A stretch of 22,038 bases of DNA from Chara braunii (taxonomy: Eukaryota; Streptophyta; Charophyceae; Charales; Characeae), in NCBI GenBank assembly GCA_003427395.1, contig BFEA01000411.1, positions 1,028,567 through 1,050,604 of the forward strand, given 5' to 3'. Position numbers and translations under genes: made by a program. Below the pieces are notes generated by a model. It did not search any database and was not told where the DNA came from. It saw only the letters and a program-made list of their open reading frames with translations. Of the stretch, positions 1 through 9,503 are shown one piece after another. The number at the start of each line of letters is the position of its first letter. The first letter of the stretch is position 1.

Positions 1-244
<244 letters not shown>

Positions 245-327
245 AGACCATATAATTCTCTCAATCAGCAGAAATGCCAGAAAACCAGCTTGCAGGTGCA
301 TTCGGGAGATGTCTCAGAGGTCCATAC

Positions 328-504
328 CTAATGCGGGCTTGTTTTAGATCAGCAGAAGTCGCCGATTTTGGAGCTGAGATAGACTTCAGCCCTTCTCTGA
401 TATCAAACGTGCTTGATGTGACCAGAACAGGATTATTCAACCTAGGGTGGGATTCCTCCAGCGTCTCCAAAACTTTTTCCTTATTGACAGAGCTGGTGTG
501 ATTC
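328..504 (-). CDS. Internal exon of the minus-strand ASH/MSP-like gene
   Basis: This 177-bp exon is bounded on the minus strand by an acceptor ending TTGGCTGCAG (AG at 506-505) and a strong donor TTAG|GTATGG (GT at 327-326). It is open in one frame and encodes about 59 mostly hydrophilic residues with several Lys/Glu and Ser, including the short string KEKVLETLEESHP. The exon starts with one base and ends with two bases of split codons. The exon at 999-1205 leaves exactly two bases, so the two join in frame. I recognise no domain in it; it looks like a linker between domains. The gene must continue left of position 1 because this exon ends with an open donor. Confidence 0.55.
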
Positions 505-998
505 CTGCAGCCAATCACGATGACAGTTCACCAAAACCAACCAAACAAAGAACCCAATTATTTTGAGATCTTGTCGCATCGCATTATCACAAAGGCATTA
601 AAGCAAACATCCACCGGTTGAGGACCTGTATGTTGCACCATTTTCAGGGGCAGGCTCGGGCAGCAGGAAAAAAAGAGCATCGATGCCCTGAACTGCTGGC
701 AGAACTCAATGGGCTTCCACAACTTCAGCAGGGATCTCAGAGACGTCTTGTTTTCTTTCCACAATGTCTAAATGTTAGTTCCGCATCAAACCATTTCCAA
801 AAGTTGTAGGCTTGGTCTTGCTATAGGAAACATAGCTGTTGCTTTGGATGCTAGCAAGAAATTTATGCATGGAATAGGATAATGAAATTTATACACGGAA
901 TCATAAGATAGATATCTTTACTCCACTGTGGGCCTGAACTACAGGTGATAATGACAAAGTACAAACAACCAGCTGAATATTGCATGGACCCAACATAC

Positions 999-1205
999 CT
1001 TCTACGGCGATCATCAGCACTGCCATAATTGTCCAAACTCCAAGGATCATCATATTCCACAGCCCTGTCATCTTCACTCTCTCTTTGTCGCAGCTCATAG
1101 ATGTTCATCTCCTGTGGCAGAGAGGTGTTGAACCCTAAAACCAGCTTGTCTTTCGTAATGTTACAAATCTTAAGCGTCCTCGCCGTTGGATTGTTGACTA
1201 TAACA
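999..1205 (-). CDS. Internal exon, ASH/MSP-like (PapD-type Ig) domain segment
   Basis: The 207-bp exon has an acceptor after GCATTGGATTGCAG (AG at 1207-1206) and a near-perfect donor AGAAG|GTATGTTG (GT at 998-997). The peptide contains VNNPTARTLKICNIT followed by LVLGFNTSLPQEM. This beta-strand pattern (a residue pair before NPT, then a strand ending in N-x-T) resembles ASH/MSP-type immunoglobulin folds found in ciliary and centrosomal proteins. The C-terminal part is acidic and then ends in several Arg. Split-codon phases match the exon at 4297-4681 upstream and that at 328-504 downstream. The family assignment rests on pattern recognition only. A role in flagella or basal bodies is inferred from that family. 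Confidence 0.6.
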
Positions 1206-2809
1206 CTGCAATCCAATGCACCAACAAACACACACACACACAGAAAGAGGGAGGGCAGGGGGTGAGGAGGGGGGGGATGTTCTACAGCATACTCTCATGT
1301 ATTTCTCAAAGACTGGCAGATATAGAGAAGATCTCACAACTCTCTTCACAGCGGACGGTCAGTTGTGTTTCACTAACAGGCAGCTAGTTCACATACATTG
1401 TACTTCACAACAGGCAGGCGATTCACAAAGAATGTTCTTCCAACAAGGCAGCAAATGCACTGGGACAACCGTTCAGAACCTGGAGGAGTTTTCCTTTTGT
1501 CCAGAAGACCTTTACCAGCACATGACTGGTCTTACGTGGTGGAACACTGGCTCTACCTATATGGATGTGGCCGAGAATCCAAGTTGGCATAATCCCTGGC
1601 ATCATCCGCATAATCCATGGACCTATTCAGCTATGAGGGAATTCAGAAAGAAGAAAACTGCTTGGCACAGTATAGCTTACAGACCATAATCTTTGCCAGT
1701 GTGTACTTGAAGAATTGAATTCTGTTCAATCAGACATGGCAAACTTCAAGCCGCAAATTCACCATTCTGGTTGTATGTAATTCAATCATCAGGGTCGTCC
1801 CCTCCTCAGAGACATGTCAGACTTTAACGAAGTCCATTGTAAACAACAGTCAGAAGCAAATTTTCAACTTCTCAACCATTACAATGGAGGTCACCACCAT
1901 AGCAATGAAATAACTACTTGGCTGTGACTGCAGATTTTGCGTCTTGCAGTCAAGCTAGGCTGCACAGCACTGCGGCAAAACTGCAATTTAGCACATTGCT
2001 GAACACAACTCTCACCAACTCCAGAGAATTTGATCACACACTTTCAAACAAAGAATCCAACAACATCGGTATCAACACAGAAGTTGCACCGTTGATGGTC
2101 CACACCCCCCTGGCTGCTAGATGCAGAACAGCTGGCGGATTGACCCATCAGTGCCCATTGGCCAATTGCTGATTAGCCTCCTCCAGGTCGAAAGAAGACC
2201 GTGGGGAAGGCGGTTGGCTTTCACAAGCAAAGAACAAGAAAGAGAGAGCCAGAAACTCTAAAACGGGTTCCTCTTCTACCCAAACAAGTCCATTTATAAC
2301 GCCTTTTCAATTCCGCTTCTTCTGAAACTTTTCCCTTGTCGGCCCTGAGATTGTGCCGAGCATCGAGGGACCTTTCTTTGATCAATGATTTTGCCATACC
2401 GCCGAAGATGTTGTGAAAGACAATGTAGTTGAGAACTGCCTACATTACGATCCAGTGGTCTGAACCCCCCAGGTCCACCCAGCCCAGCCTCCAGGCATGC
2501 CCAGCACCCTCTGAAAAAAAAAAACAAAGCGGTGGCCAGAGCCCCTAGTAAAAGCCAACAACTATTTTCTGGGCCAGTAATGTCATTTCCCATCCCTTCA
2601 GCATTTGCAGCTAGGGGTAACCCAGTTCAAGCTCAGTTTTTCGTGATTGGCACGTATGTCCATCATCGCGCAATGTCCCATCGCCGTCAGAAGCATCGCC
2701 ATCGCCACCTGTGCATTGCGTCCACCGCAGCTGTCATACCGGTCTGTCAACATTGCCCTCCATCCATTGTGTTTGCCCCTTGTTGCCCATCACCTGTCCC
2801 TGACCAGTA

Positions 2810-3220
2810 CATCTTCTTTGTTCTCCTTTCTCCTTTCTTCCTCCTCCTCTTCTTTATCCTTCTTCCTTTTACTCCTTTCTTCCTTCTTCTTCATCTCTCC
2901 ATCTTCTTCCCTTCGCCATTTCCCCATCACAGAGCTCCTCCCCTTTCTCCACCATCGCTCCCCCTCTCTCCCCCTCCTCACTTGTCTGTTCCTATTTCAG
3001 CCATCCCCCTGTTCCCACCACCTGCCCCATCTTTCCAGCGCTCCGCCCCCTTGTTTCTGCCATCTCCTCACTGTTCTTGCCATCCCCCTTGTTTCCACAA
3101 TGTCCCCTCTCTTTGCAGTGCTCCCTTCCCCGTGCTGCCAGCAACTCTCCCCCATCCATCCCTGTGCTCCACCCCTTGTGTTCGCCATTTTCTTTTTCGG
3201 TGGGCCCCCCCCCCCCCCTC
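2810..3220. repeat. CT-rich (polypyrimidine/polypurine) tract ending in C14
   Basis: The plus strand is almost entirely C and T in long stretches (for example 2815-2990), with repeated TTCCTCCTCCT-like words and a run of 14 C at 3205-3218. The opposite strand is correspondingly purine-rich. It sits in the large intron of the minus-strand gene, so the transcript would carry the purine-rich strand. Confidence 0.85.
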
Positions 3221-4009
3221 TCTGAAAAATAAAAAAAGTGCTTCCAAGTTAAAACTTAAAAGGTGTTCTCGACTCTCAACTGGCACGCCTCGATCGGCTG
3301 GGTGGACAACACCTCTCCCACCCAGCCTGGGCTGCTTGCTCGGGTGGACTTCATAGCCTTAAAAAATACAGAATAAAGATCTAAATGGTTACCTGAATCC
3401 CCTTGTCATGCCCTATCACTTCACACAGCCTGATCAACGAAAGACGGCCTGTTTTCCCCAGGTGCCGTCACTAGCCCCAAAGGAAGGGATCGCCTTGTTC
3501 AATCAGCATTAATGACTTTTTCAACCAAGGACTATCCAAGATTCCTGGCATTTCTGATCCCTGCCTCCTGACACCCAAAACTATTGTTTTGCACATATCC
3601 CAGGGTCTTCTCGCCCAGTGTATCCGGACATAGCAACCAATCTACTAATAGGCATGTAACTTCACCTCTACTGCTCCACGTCATGGGCACGAATGTGAAA
3701 GCCCGGTCATGCCCGTGAATGGGTATCGGCGAGTTCATTCAGATGTGTGACCGAGGCAGAGTTGTGTGAACGGGCGGCGGCTTGGATGTTACGAAAGCGA
3801 CAGCGGGCGCTGACATGTGGTGGTGATTTCGAGGGTCGGCACCGACATTGGATGACAGGGGCGTGCAGGCACTGACATGTGGAGAACTGGAGATGGTGGC
3901 CAAGGTTGAGTTGCGAAGACAAAACTGTAGTAGACTCCAAACCCATCCACATATATTCAGCACACAGATGAAAAACTTGTAGGTGAAGAGGTCCCTAGCA
4001 GGATTGTCG

Positions 4010-4150
4010 AGCCCTGGCCCCGGGGCCCCGGCAGGGGTGCAGGGGTCCGGGGGTGGGCACCCCCAGTGGCGATGGGGGCAGGGGCAGGGGTCAGGGATCC
4101 CCGCTGTGGGGGCCCAGGGGGTGAGACCCCTACCCCGGCTTGCGCCCCGG
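4010..4150 (+). repeat. G-rich block with quadruplex and hairpin potential
   Basis: Four G tracts with loops of 2, 2 and 3 nt occur at 4074-4096 (G5-CA-G4-CA-G4-TCA-G3). Just before it, 4049-4064 is a 7-bp inverted repeat GGGGGTG/CACCCCC with a 2-nt loop. The sequence is intronic, on the template strand of the minus-strand gene. Confidence 0.8.
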
Positions 4151-4296
4151 GGTTACCCGCATGACAACCCTGTGATTCAAGCAGTGATGTTTCTAAAGGT
4201 GTCAAAGAAAGGTCCAAGAGAGCACGAGCTTCAACAACTTCCAAAGCAATCCATAAGAATTCACGAATGACATTGAAAAGGAGGAATGATTCTCAC

Positions 4297-4681
4297 TTGT
4301 CAAAATTCAAGACGTTGGAGAGCGACGGTGTGACAAGCTTGTAGTAGAGCGAGTGTAGCAAGACATGATGACGATCCATGTTGTTGGCATGCACTTCAAA
4401 CACCTGGCAATTGCGCTTGTTGTAGAGATTCTCCACCTGAACCTGCTTTCTATACCGTGGATTGACACGCATGGGTGCCAGTGCCATTGCCAGTGTGTGA
4501 GACTGTCGAGGTGGAATAAGGACATGGTCTGCCTTGCTTTGGAAACTCAGAACTGTCGAGCTGACGTGAGCACTGATTAAAGCAGGAAGATCTGAAAGAT
4601 TTAGGATCTCCACAGAAGCAGTCTTGAACGATCCAATGTTGCAGTCTCCAAGATTGACTTCTGTCGCTGAAGTCTTTACCA
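4297..4681 (-). CDS. Internal exon, ASH/MSP-like domain of a large minus-strand gene
   Basis: The exon is about 385 bp with acceptor TGTTCTTCAG (AG at 4683-4682) and donor ACAA|GTGAGA (GT at 4296-4295). A second acceptor, ACTGCAG at about 4707, is also open in frame, so the 5' edge may be 4706. The peptide shows VNLGDCNIGSFKT then VEILNLSDLPALI, the strand-turn-strand typical of ASH/MSP Ig domains ('x-G-x-x-x-I-G-x' then a second strand with N-L-S). A later stretch has LIPPRQSHTLAM, the 'IPP' strand expected in the same fold. Joining its end to the exon starting at 1205 gives an in-frame codon and a plausible continuing strand, with an intron of about 3.1 kb. Human and algal relatives of this fold sit in cilia and centrosomes; the exact orthologue is not identified. 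Confidence 0.62.
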
Positions 4682-4973
4682 CTGAAGAACAAACACGTGC
4701 CTTACACTGCAGTCAATAAATACACGATACGCAAGCAAGGTCATAAACCCTGCTCCAGAGAGAAGACTTTGACAGCACTCCGTAACAGAAACACCCAACT
4801 TCCCATTCACTCGGAAACTTTGAACACACGAGTATTTCACAGTTGTTGACAGTATCCGGTAAGAAATAACGATCACCCAGAACTTGCCCCAATTTCCCTC
4901 GAATGGGAAACATCCATGAACAGCACGGCTTGGCTGAACTTGCCCACAACCATCCACAGCTTTCAGCATCATA

Positions 4974-4974
<1 letters not shown>

Positions 4975-5036
<62 letters not shown>

Positions 5037-5042
5037 CACACA
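4975..5042. repeat. (CA)n microsatellite with AAAC interruptions
   Basis: A CA/AC run is interrupted twice by an extra A and ends in CATATACACA. It lies in the intron between the candidate exon 5117-5238 and the exon 4297-4681. Flanking sequence 4690-4970 is open in two minus-strand frames, but no exon with compatible phases could be fixed. Confidence 0.95.
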
Positions 5043-5116
5043 TATACACAGTGTACATGTATTTTCCAATGCACAAGTTGTGCAGTCGAATTTGTTCAGG
5101 CAGGCAAGGGACACAC

Positions 5117-5238
5117 CTGATTAAGGGATCTCTCCGCTTGACATACAAATCACCCTCCCAGAGTCGCTTCAAAAGAGTTGTCTCGCTAGTCACATTGGGG
5201 GACAACAGAATCCGTCCTTTCCCAGAAAACACAATCCT
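5117..5238 (-). CDS. Candidate upstream exon of the same gene
   Basis: The minus strand is open across this interval and ends at a good donor AATCAG|GTGTGT (GT at 5116-5115). The peptide has RIVFSGKGRILLSPNV followed by KRLWEGDLYVKRRDPLIR, a mixed beta-like and basic sequence that looks coding. The acceptor is uncertain; the best visible one is AAACAAAG just before 5238, but the frame stays open to about 5290. The donor leaves two bases of a codon, and the next exon (4681 or 4706) does not accept that phase directly. Either another small exon lies in 4690-5000 or one boundary is wrong. Confidence 0.4.
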
Positions 5239-5449
5239 CTTTGTTTCCCGAAAACAACAAAAACAGTGACAACAGATACTACGCAGGCTCACATCAGGTT
5301 ATCATTTATGGAGCATCTTCCACAACCCCCTCTGCACATTCGTCGATGTGTCTCAGGGGCATGAATTTATGTCCACCACCACCCACCCACAGCCCCCTTC
5401 TAATCAGGGACTAGAACCAACACACCTTTCGCAGTGGACATCAGAGATA

Positions 5450-5509
5450 AAAATAGTACTGTCCTCGAAATTGAAAGCAAAATAGAAATTGTCCTCGAAA
5501 TTCAAAGCC
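5450..5509 (+). repeat. Two tandem copies of a ~30-bp unit
   Basis: The core TGTCCTCGAAATT(G/C)AAAGC occurs at 5460 and 5490, each preceded by AAAATAG. The pair lies directly upstream of the small ORF at 5525. From 5239 to 5450 no gene or other feature was seen. Confidence 0.85.
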
Positions 5510-5524
5510 ACAAACAAATCCAAA

Positions 5525-5686
5525 ATGCCAGTTAAAACTTCAATGGACTTGTTGGCACAGAAAAAACTCCAGCATAAGAAACGACTCAAAAACAGTCTAC
5601 GCACAGTACACAACCCCAGGCAACTTGAGGACGATGAGAGGCTCCCCCCAAAAATTAAGAAGCTCGCAGCAACCAAACCAAAATGA
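5525..5686 (+). CDS. Small basic hypothetical protein (53 aa)
   Basis: An ATG at 5525 opens a 53-codon frame ending in TGA at 5684-5686. The product is very basic, with KKLQHKKRLKN and a C-terminal PPKIKKLAATKPK, and could be a nucleic-acid-binding tail or a stray exon. The frame is open upstream to about 5489 without another ATG. It ends 82 bp before the LTR of element 1. No family is recognised. Against it: it is short, the long minus-strand frame opposite it is equally open, and no splice signals or promoter can be assigned. It may be chance. Confidence 0.22.
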   Translation: MPVKTSMDLLAQKKLQHKKRLKNSLRTVHNPRQLEDDERLPPKIKKLAATKPK

Positions 5687-6333
5687 CTGACAGTGCCAAA
5701 AACGCCACGCTGGCATTTTGGCAAAGCTTGGTGCGCAGAAGGAGCCCGCCTTGTACAAAAGAGGCTCATGTAATGAACCCCATACTGGAAGATCCTCATC
5801 AGACGTCGAAGTACAAGTAGTCTCAGATCTGCACAAAGACTCCAGTTAACGTGAAGTGATATCTGATATAGTAACTCGTTACCAATAGCAGAAGAGAGTG
5901 GAGGGAGGATAGACAAGGAAGAGGGTGAAAGAGAGAATCAACGACCTGTTACGATCCTGGTCATTCCCAAAGTGCAAATTCACAATGAAAGACAATGCCA
6001 CCCAATTGCGAAAGAAATGAAAGCACTTGCAAAGAGATAGAGACCAGAGGAGAGAGAAAGAAGAAGAAGGAGAAGAAGAAGAAGAAGATGTACACCAGCA
6101 AGACCAATGACAATTCCCCCTTCTCTCTCCACCTTCCTCCTCCTCCTTCACTTCGCCAATCTTATTCTTCTCCCAATAATAATAATAACAATGAGTGGAT
6201 GAACCAGAATCAATATCCGAAGTTCCCTCTTACTGCTGACTCAACAACAACAACAACAACAAGTCCACCATAGCTATGGCTTCCCTCCTTCAGCCTCCTC
6301 TCACATGCGCAGGCTATGGCGGAGGGTCCTGCC

Positions 6334-6408
6334 CTCCTGTCCAAAGGACAACCCAAAGCAGCTATGGTGCTGCGCTCCTGTCCAAAGGACAACCCAAAGC
6401 AGCTATGC
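6334..6408 (+). repeat. 41-bp tandem duplication inside the LTR
   Basis: The sequence starting CTCCTGTCCAAAGGACAACC occurs at 6334 and again at 6375, each followed by CAAAGCAGCTATG. Each unit includes the small inverted repeat TGTCC-AAA-GGACA. Confidence 0.92.
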
Positions 6409-6970
6409 CGCTGCTGGCCGGCCCGTCATGCCTGACTCTGCCTCGAGCTTCCTTGGTGCGGCACTACCCCAACTGGGGCCTTCCAGATGCAGCGCCCAAC
6501 AAGGTGATGAAGACGGTGTCCACCATAGCCAGGTAGGTGCCTCGCCACTCTCCTCCTTAGCCCCCCTTCTTCCTCCTCCTTAAGCTGGGCTGCTCGCCAT
6601 AGCCAGGCTGAGCGCCAGCTGCCCTTCACCTCCAAGCAGCGCTGTGCTCCAGCAGCATGTCGCCAATCCTTGCATACCGCAAATGAGGAGGAGCTACTTG
6701 CTCCTCCGAAAGATATAGCGGCCTACTGGCCCCCTGGGCGGTGACTTCCTAGGCCGAGCGGCCTCCCAGCAACCGGTACCTCCTCCCTTTCGGAGGGAAA
6801 CATCATTGCAGGCTCTGCTAACCTCCGGACAGGCCCTAGACCCGGGCTACTTGGACTGGTACCGGCCTACCTCTAGCCTACCGCTACTTCGCCTCTAAAA
6901 ATGCTAACTTTTTGTCTTCTTCTGCACGGCCTCCAGTACCCGACACTTCCACCACTACTTCAGTGGTACC

Positions 6971-7050
6971 GGCCTACCTGCTACTTGAGTGTTTTTCCCC
7001 TCTGCTCTAAGTGTCGCGGGCCTACCCCCACTACTCGAGTGTTTTGCCCC
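6971..7050 (+). repeat. Degenerate ~50-bp tandem repeat in the LTR
   Basis: GGCCTACC...CTACTTGAGTG...CCCC at 6971-7000 recurs as GGCCTACC...CTACTCGAGTG...CCCC at 7019-7050. A third partial copy of TGGTACCGGCCTACCT lies at about 6857-6872. Confidence 0.75.
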
Positions 7051-7571
7051 GCTGCAACCCTCAAAGTCACGGCCACAGGTAAGCACCGGCCCTGCGGGGC
7101 CTTGCAACCAACAAGTACCCTTGCGGGTCACACACACACTCAACCGACAAGCACTCAGACAGGCATGCAAACCAGCAGGCACACACACACACACACAGAC
7201 TTGGAAACCACAGTAGAATGCGGGAATCACAGCAAAGCATTCATTCCAGTGGCAAATCCCAGAAATCAGCAGTGTTCTCAGTCTGTGTTTTTGGCGGGTC
7301 ATTACAGACCACACAGAAGTAGCCCAACCATTCCCACTCCTCCGGGCTTCCCCTCGCCTCCACGTCAACAACCAATATACAGTAACAAGTCTGATAAGTC
7401 CTGATCACACAGGAGTGCCACATGGAGCTATCAACTCATGGAGCCAATGAAGACAACAGCAGTCCACGGTGTCGACATCAACCTCAGGTGAGTACCATAT
7501 CCCAATCGTCCACAGACCCCGATCTCCCTGCTTCTCGCAACCAGTCACCTCATGTAGTCAGCATGGCCAAT

Positions 7572-7679
7572 GCCACGTCAGCAGTAGAGACAGGTGGCAT
7601 GCGCCACACCAACAAAGAAGACAGGTGGCAGCACCACATCAGCAAAGCAACGTAGACAAGTGGCATGCACCACATCAGC
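7572..7679 (+). repeat. Three CCAC(G/A)TCAGC motifs in degenerate tandem repeats
   Basis: GCCACGTCAGC is at 7572-7582, and ACCACATCAGC at 7633-7643 and 7669-7679. Each is associated with a GACA(G/A)GTGGCA half-unit. The same motif dominates the leader of element 1 (13970-14480) and forms the 13-bp array of element 2. Confidence 0.75.
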
Positions 7680-8016
7680 ACTGCCTGGTGCACAGATTAG
7701 AAGGTGCCAGCATGCCACCACAGTCCCGCGTCGTCCTCCACAGTGCTAGCGCACAGCCAGCGTCGAGGCAGCATAGCAAGACTGAATGTTGACCACCTGG
7801 AGACCAAGCCTTCTGTAGCATTTGACAAGGCTGTCTGGTCTCAGGTCCCCCACCCACAGTCGTACAGATTGACTCACAGCCGAGGGCCTGGATTGCATGC
7901 AGTTACAGACTTCCCTTTGGTCCTGATGCTGTCTGGGTACCTGCATACAAACAAGTGTGTGTGTCTGACTGGTGGCCTGGGCTGGGTACACTTTGACTTT
8001 GACTGTTGGGCATCCG

Positions 8017-8038
8017 ACAGTTGACTTTAGTCAACTGT
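8017..8038. repeat. Perfect 10-bp inverted repeat with W-box cores
   Basis: ACAGTTGACT and AGTCAACTGT flank a TT centre. A second small inverted repeat, TTCAGG-C-CCTGAA, follows at 8045-8057. The arms contain TTGACT in opposite directions, and two more TTGACT-type cores lie just upstream (7992-8004). Confidence 0.9.
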
Positions 8039-8197
8039 TACTCGTTCAGGCCCTGAATCTCTACGTAGGGCTCTTTTCCCCCTTCGGCCTGGGTCTGGAC
8101 GCGCCCTGGCAGAGCCCTCAGACATTCCCCGGGGCATACTGCATGGGTTATTGCATTCCTGCCGGCCCAATTTTCGAGTTCCATCGCAGAAAAGACA

Positions 8198-8525
8198 TCA
8201 ATTTCCTTTCAACCCACGTTCGTATGCAGCAACAATGTTAGGAGCAGTAGGTAAGAGTTCTTTCTTACTAAACCATCTGGCTTCAGGCGGAGGTTGAGAC
8301 TTGAACTGTACCTTATACTGCTTCTGTGGTCTTCCTCTGCCACCCGTAGAAACGTTGCCATGTTCCATAATCTTCTCAACTTCATAACCTCCATTCATGG
8401 AGGGTGGAAACATAATTGACCTGTTAGGAAAGTTATCTCCTTCTACATACGGTAGCAGTTTAGACGCAAGGAAGCCAGGATAGGTCCTTAGGTTTGGGGG
8501 AACATCTATTCTATAGGAAGGTCCA
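8198..8525 (-). pseudogene. Element 1 integrase C-terminus and chromodomain
   Basis: The minus frame starts in a typical GPSYRIDVPPNLRTYP block (integrase C-terminal 'GPY..RLdLP' region). It continues through YEVEKIMEHGN and QYKVQFKSQPPPEARW to a stop at 8198. YEVEKI, a Y-V-x-F strand and the late W match a chromodomain, here with Phe where W is usual in the second cage position. It ends with APNIVAAYE, a common chromovirus tail. Chromodomains direct integration to marked chromatin. This segment is open, but it is separated by a frameshift near 8525 from the integrase upstream, so no intact product can be made. Confidence 0.8.
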
Positions 8526-9480
8526 TCTGCACCTTGAGAACTTCCCAGGGACCATAGTAGACAGGCAGCAGCTTTTAAGACACGTTTTCTTCCAAGGCAA
8601 ATTCTTTAGACTTTTCCCAAACCATATCTCATTCTTGAAACTGTGATGGCCGAAGATGTTTGTCGGCCTGCTCAATCATTTGAAGTTGGGCTTTCTGTAT
8701 ATTTTCTTTTAACTTTTTAACATCTTCATACAAAACCTGAAATTCACGGGTTCCTGGGGGTAACCTCTGAATCTGGTCCCGAGTTAGAGCATCAATAGGA
8801 CGTCCAAGCTTCCAACCTTTATGCAGTGCATTCAGCGTTCTTTTTGTAACAGTATGTATACTGTTGTTATAAGCACTAGCAATCTTTGGTACGTTCTCAT
8901 CCCAATCTATTTAATCGGGTCGGACATACATGCACAAAAGTTGTTGGCATAGACGATTTCAGTTTGGCCATTTGTTTCAGGATGCCTACCTGACGATATG
9001 GTCAACCTGGTGCCATAGACTTCCATCAACTTTTGCCATTGAACCGAACATCCCTGTCAAAGACAATGGTTTTCAGGAATCCATACTCAAAGACCCATCG
9101 CATCTAGAACTTCTGGATTACCAGTTTTGTTCTAGCTTCAGCAGGCAAAGGAATGAACATAGTGAGACCCATAAAGTCTATGGAGATAAGACTCACCTGG
9201 CTCTCTTAGAATAGGCAGTGGTCTCAACAATCCCATCGGATTCTCATGTGAAGGCTTGTTCCTCGAGACAAGTCTGCACATACACTAGTACATCCTCTTT
9301 CATTCCTTTCCATTTAAAGCGTTCTCGAACGCCGGCATACGTCTTCTTGAAACCAAAGTGACCCTCAACATCATGACATTCCCTAATGATTAGACTCTTG
9401 ATTTGTTCTTGATGAGGCATACATAGTGTCTTTCTTTGGTTTTATCTAGGTAGAAGAGAAAGTCATCAATCATTCAATAT
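8526..9480 (-). pseudogene. Element 1 integrase (HHCC and DDE core), degraded
   Basis: On the minus strand a zinc-binding segment shows HDVEGHFGFKKTYAG followed by VYVQTC (about 9260-9390); the second Cys of the CxxC pair is not visible. The core shows SIDFMG (first catalytic Asp, about 9155-9175) and FDRDVRF (second Asp, about 9030-9050). Between SIDFMG and MFIPLPAEA, the usual 15-20 residues including the VDRLTK strand are missing. The C-terminal linker (about 8580-8910) is readable as WDENVPKIASAYNNS then GRPIDALTRDQIQRLPPGT. Stops and frameshifts break it several times. Confidence 0.72.
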
Positions 9481-9503
9481 TCTGAGAATAGTTCATGGTT
9501 CTT

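Larger units (their letters stand above)
1206..4296 (-). other. Large intron (about 3.1 kb) with low-complexity tracts
   Basis: The interval lies between two exons with matching phases and canonical borders. No frame inside it gives a convincing exon. It contains a pyrimidine-rich tract at about 2810-3220, a run of 14 C at 3205-3218, and a G-rich block at 4010-4150. The long plus-strand frame at 2532-3356 is Pro/Ser/Leu low-complexity sequence from the CT tract and is not taken as a gene. An open minus-strand stretch near 2290-2440 could be a missed exon but does not fit the phases. Confidence 0.5.
5769..7306 (-). repeat. 3' LTR of element 1 (right boundary inferred)
   Basis: The left end TGTAATGAACCCC is fixed by alignment with 14525, where it abuts a primer binding site. 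The right end is placed at GGGTCATTACA (7296-7306) because it mirrors the left end as an 8-bp inverted repeat, TGTAATGA/TCATTACA. That gives an LTR of about 1.54 kb. The expected polypurine tract beside 7306 is weak, so the boundary could instead lie nearer 8070, where the minus strand has GAAGGGGGAAAAGAG. Inside are GA-rich, CAA and AAT microsatellites (6050-6265), a 41-bp tandem repeat (6334-6408) and a ~50-bp degenerate repeat (6971-7050). No ORF here is credible. Confidence 0.6.
7307..8197 (-). other. 3' untranslated region of element 1
   Basis: This stretch lies between the chromodomain stop and the 3' LTR and has no credible coding frame. It contains an ACACAC run only just outside (7180-7197), three degenerate ~35-bp repeats built on AGACA(G/A)GTGGCA...CCAC(A/G)TCAGC (7570-7680), and an inverted-repeat cluster at 8017-8057. 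Confidence 0.6.

Noticed and set aside
558-790. Minus-strand open frame between two exons (WKENKTSLRSLLKLW)
   Set aside because: An acceptor (ATTTAG) and a donor exist, but the phase needed after the exon ending at 999 gives an early stop. Direct joining of 999 to 504 is in frame.
1216-1689. 157-codon plus-strand frame
   Set aside because: It begins in an ACACAC repeat, has no recognisable domain, and lies in the large intron of the minus-strand gene.
2292-2440. Minus-strand open stretch with GMAKSLIKERSLDARHN, possible exon
   Set aside because: It looks somewhat coding, but acceptor and donor choices do not fit the phases of the exons at 4297-4681 and 999-1205, which already join in frame.
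2532-3356. 274-codon plus-strand open frame, Pro/Ser/Leu-rich
   Set aside because: It follows from the CT-rich tract and C14 run; a second frame is equally open over the same DNA, composition is low-complexity, and it lies in an intron of the opposite gene.
5404-5916. 170-codon minus-strand frame
   Set aside because: It crosses from unique DNA into the LTR at 5769 and has no domain or splice support.
7180-7200. CRISPR-like or satellite array near the ACACAC run
   Set aside because: It is only a short dinucleotide repeat with no regular spacer pattern.
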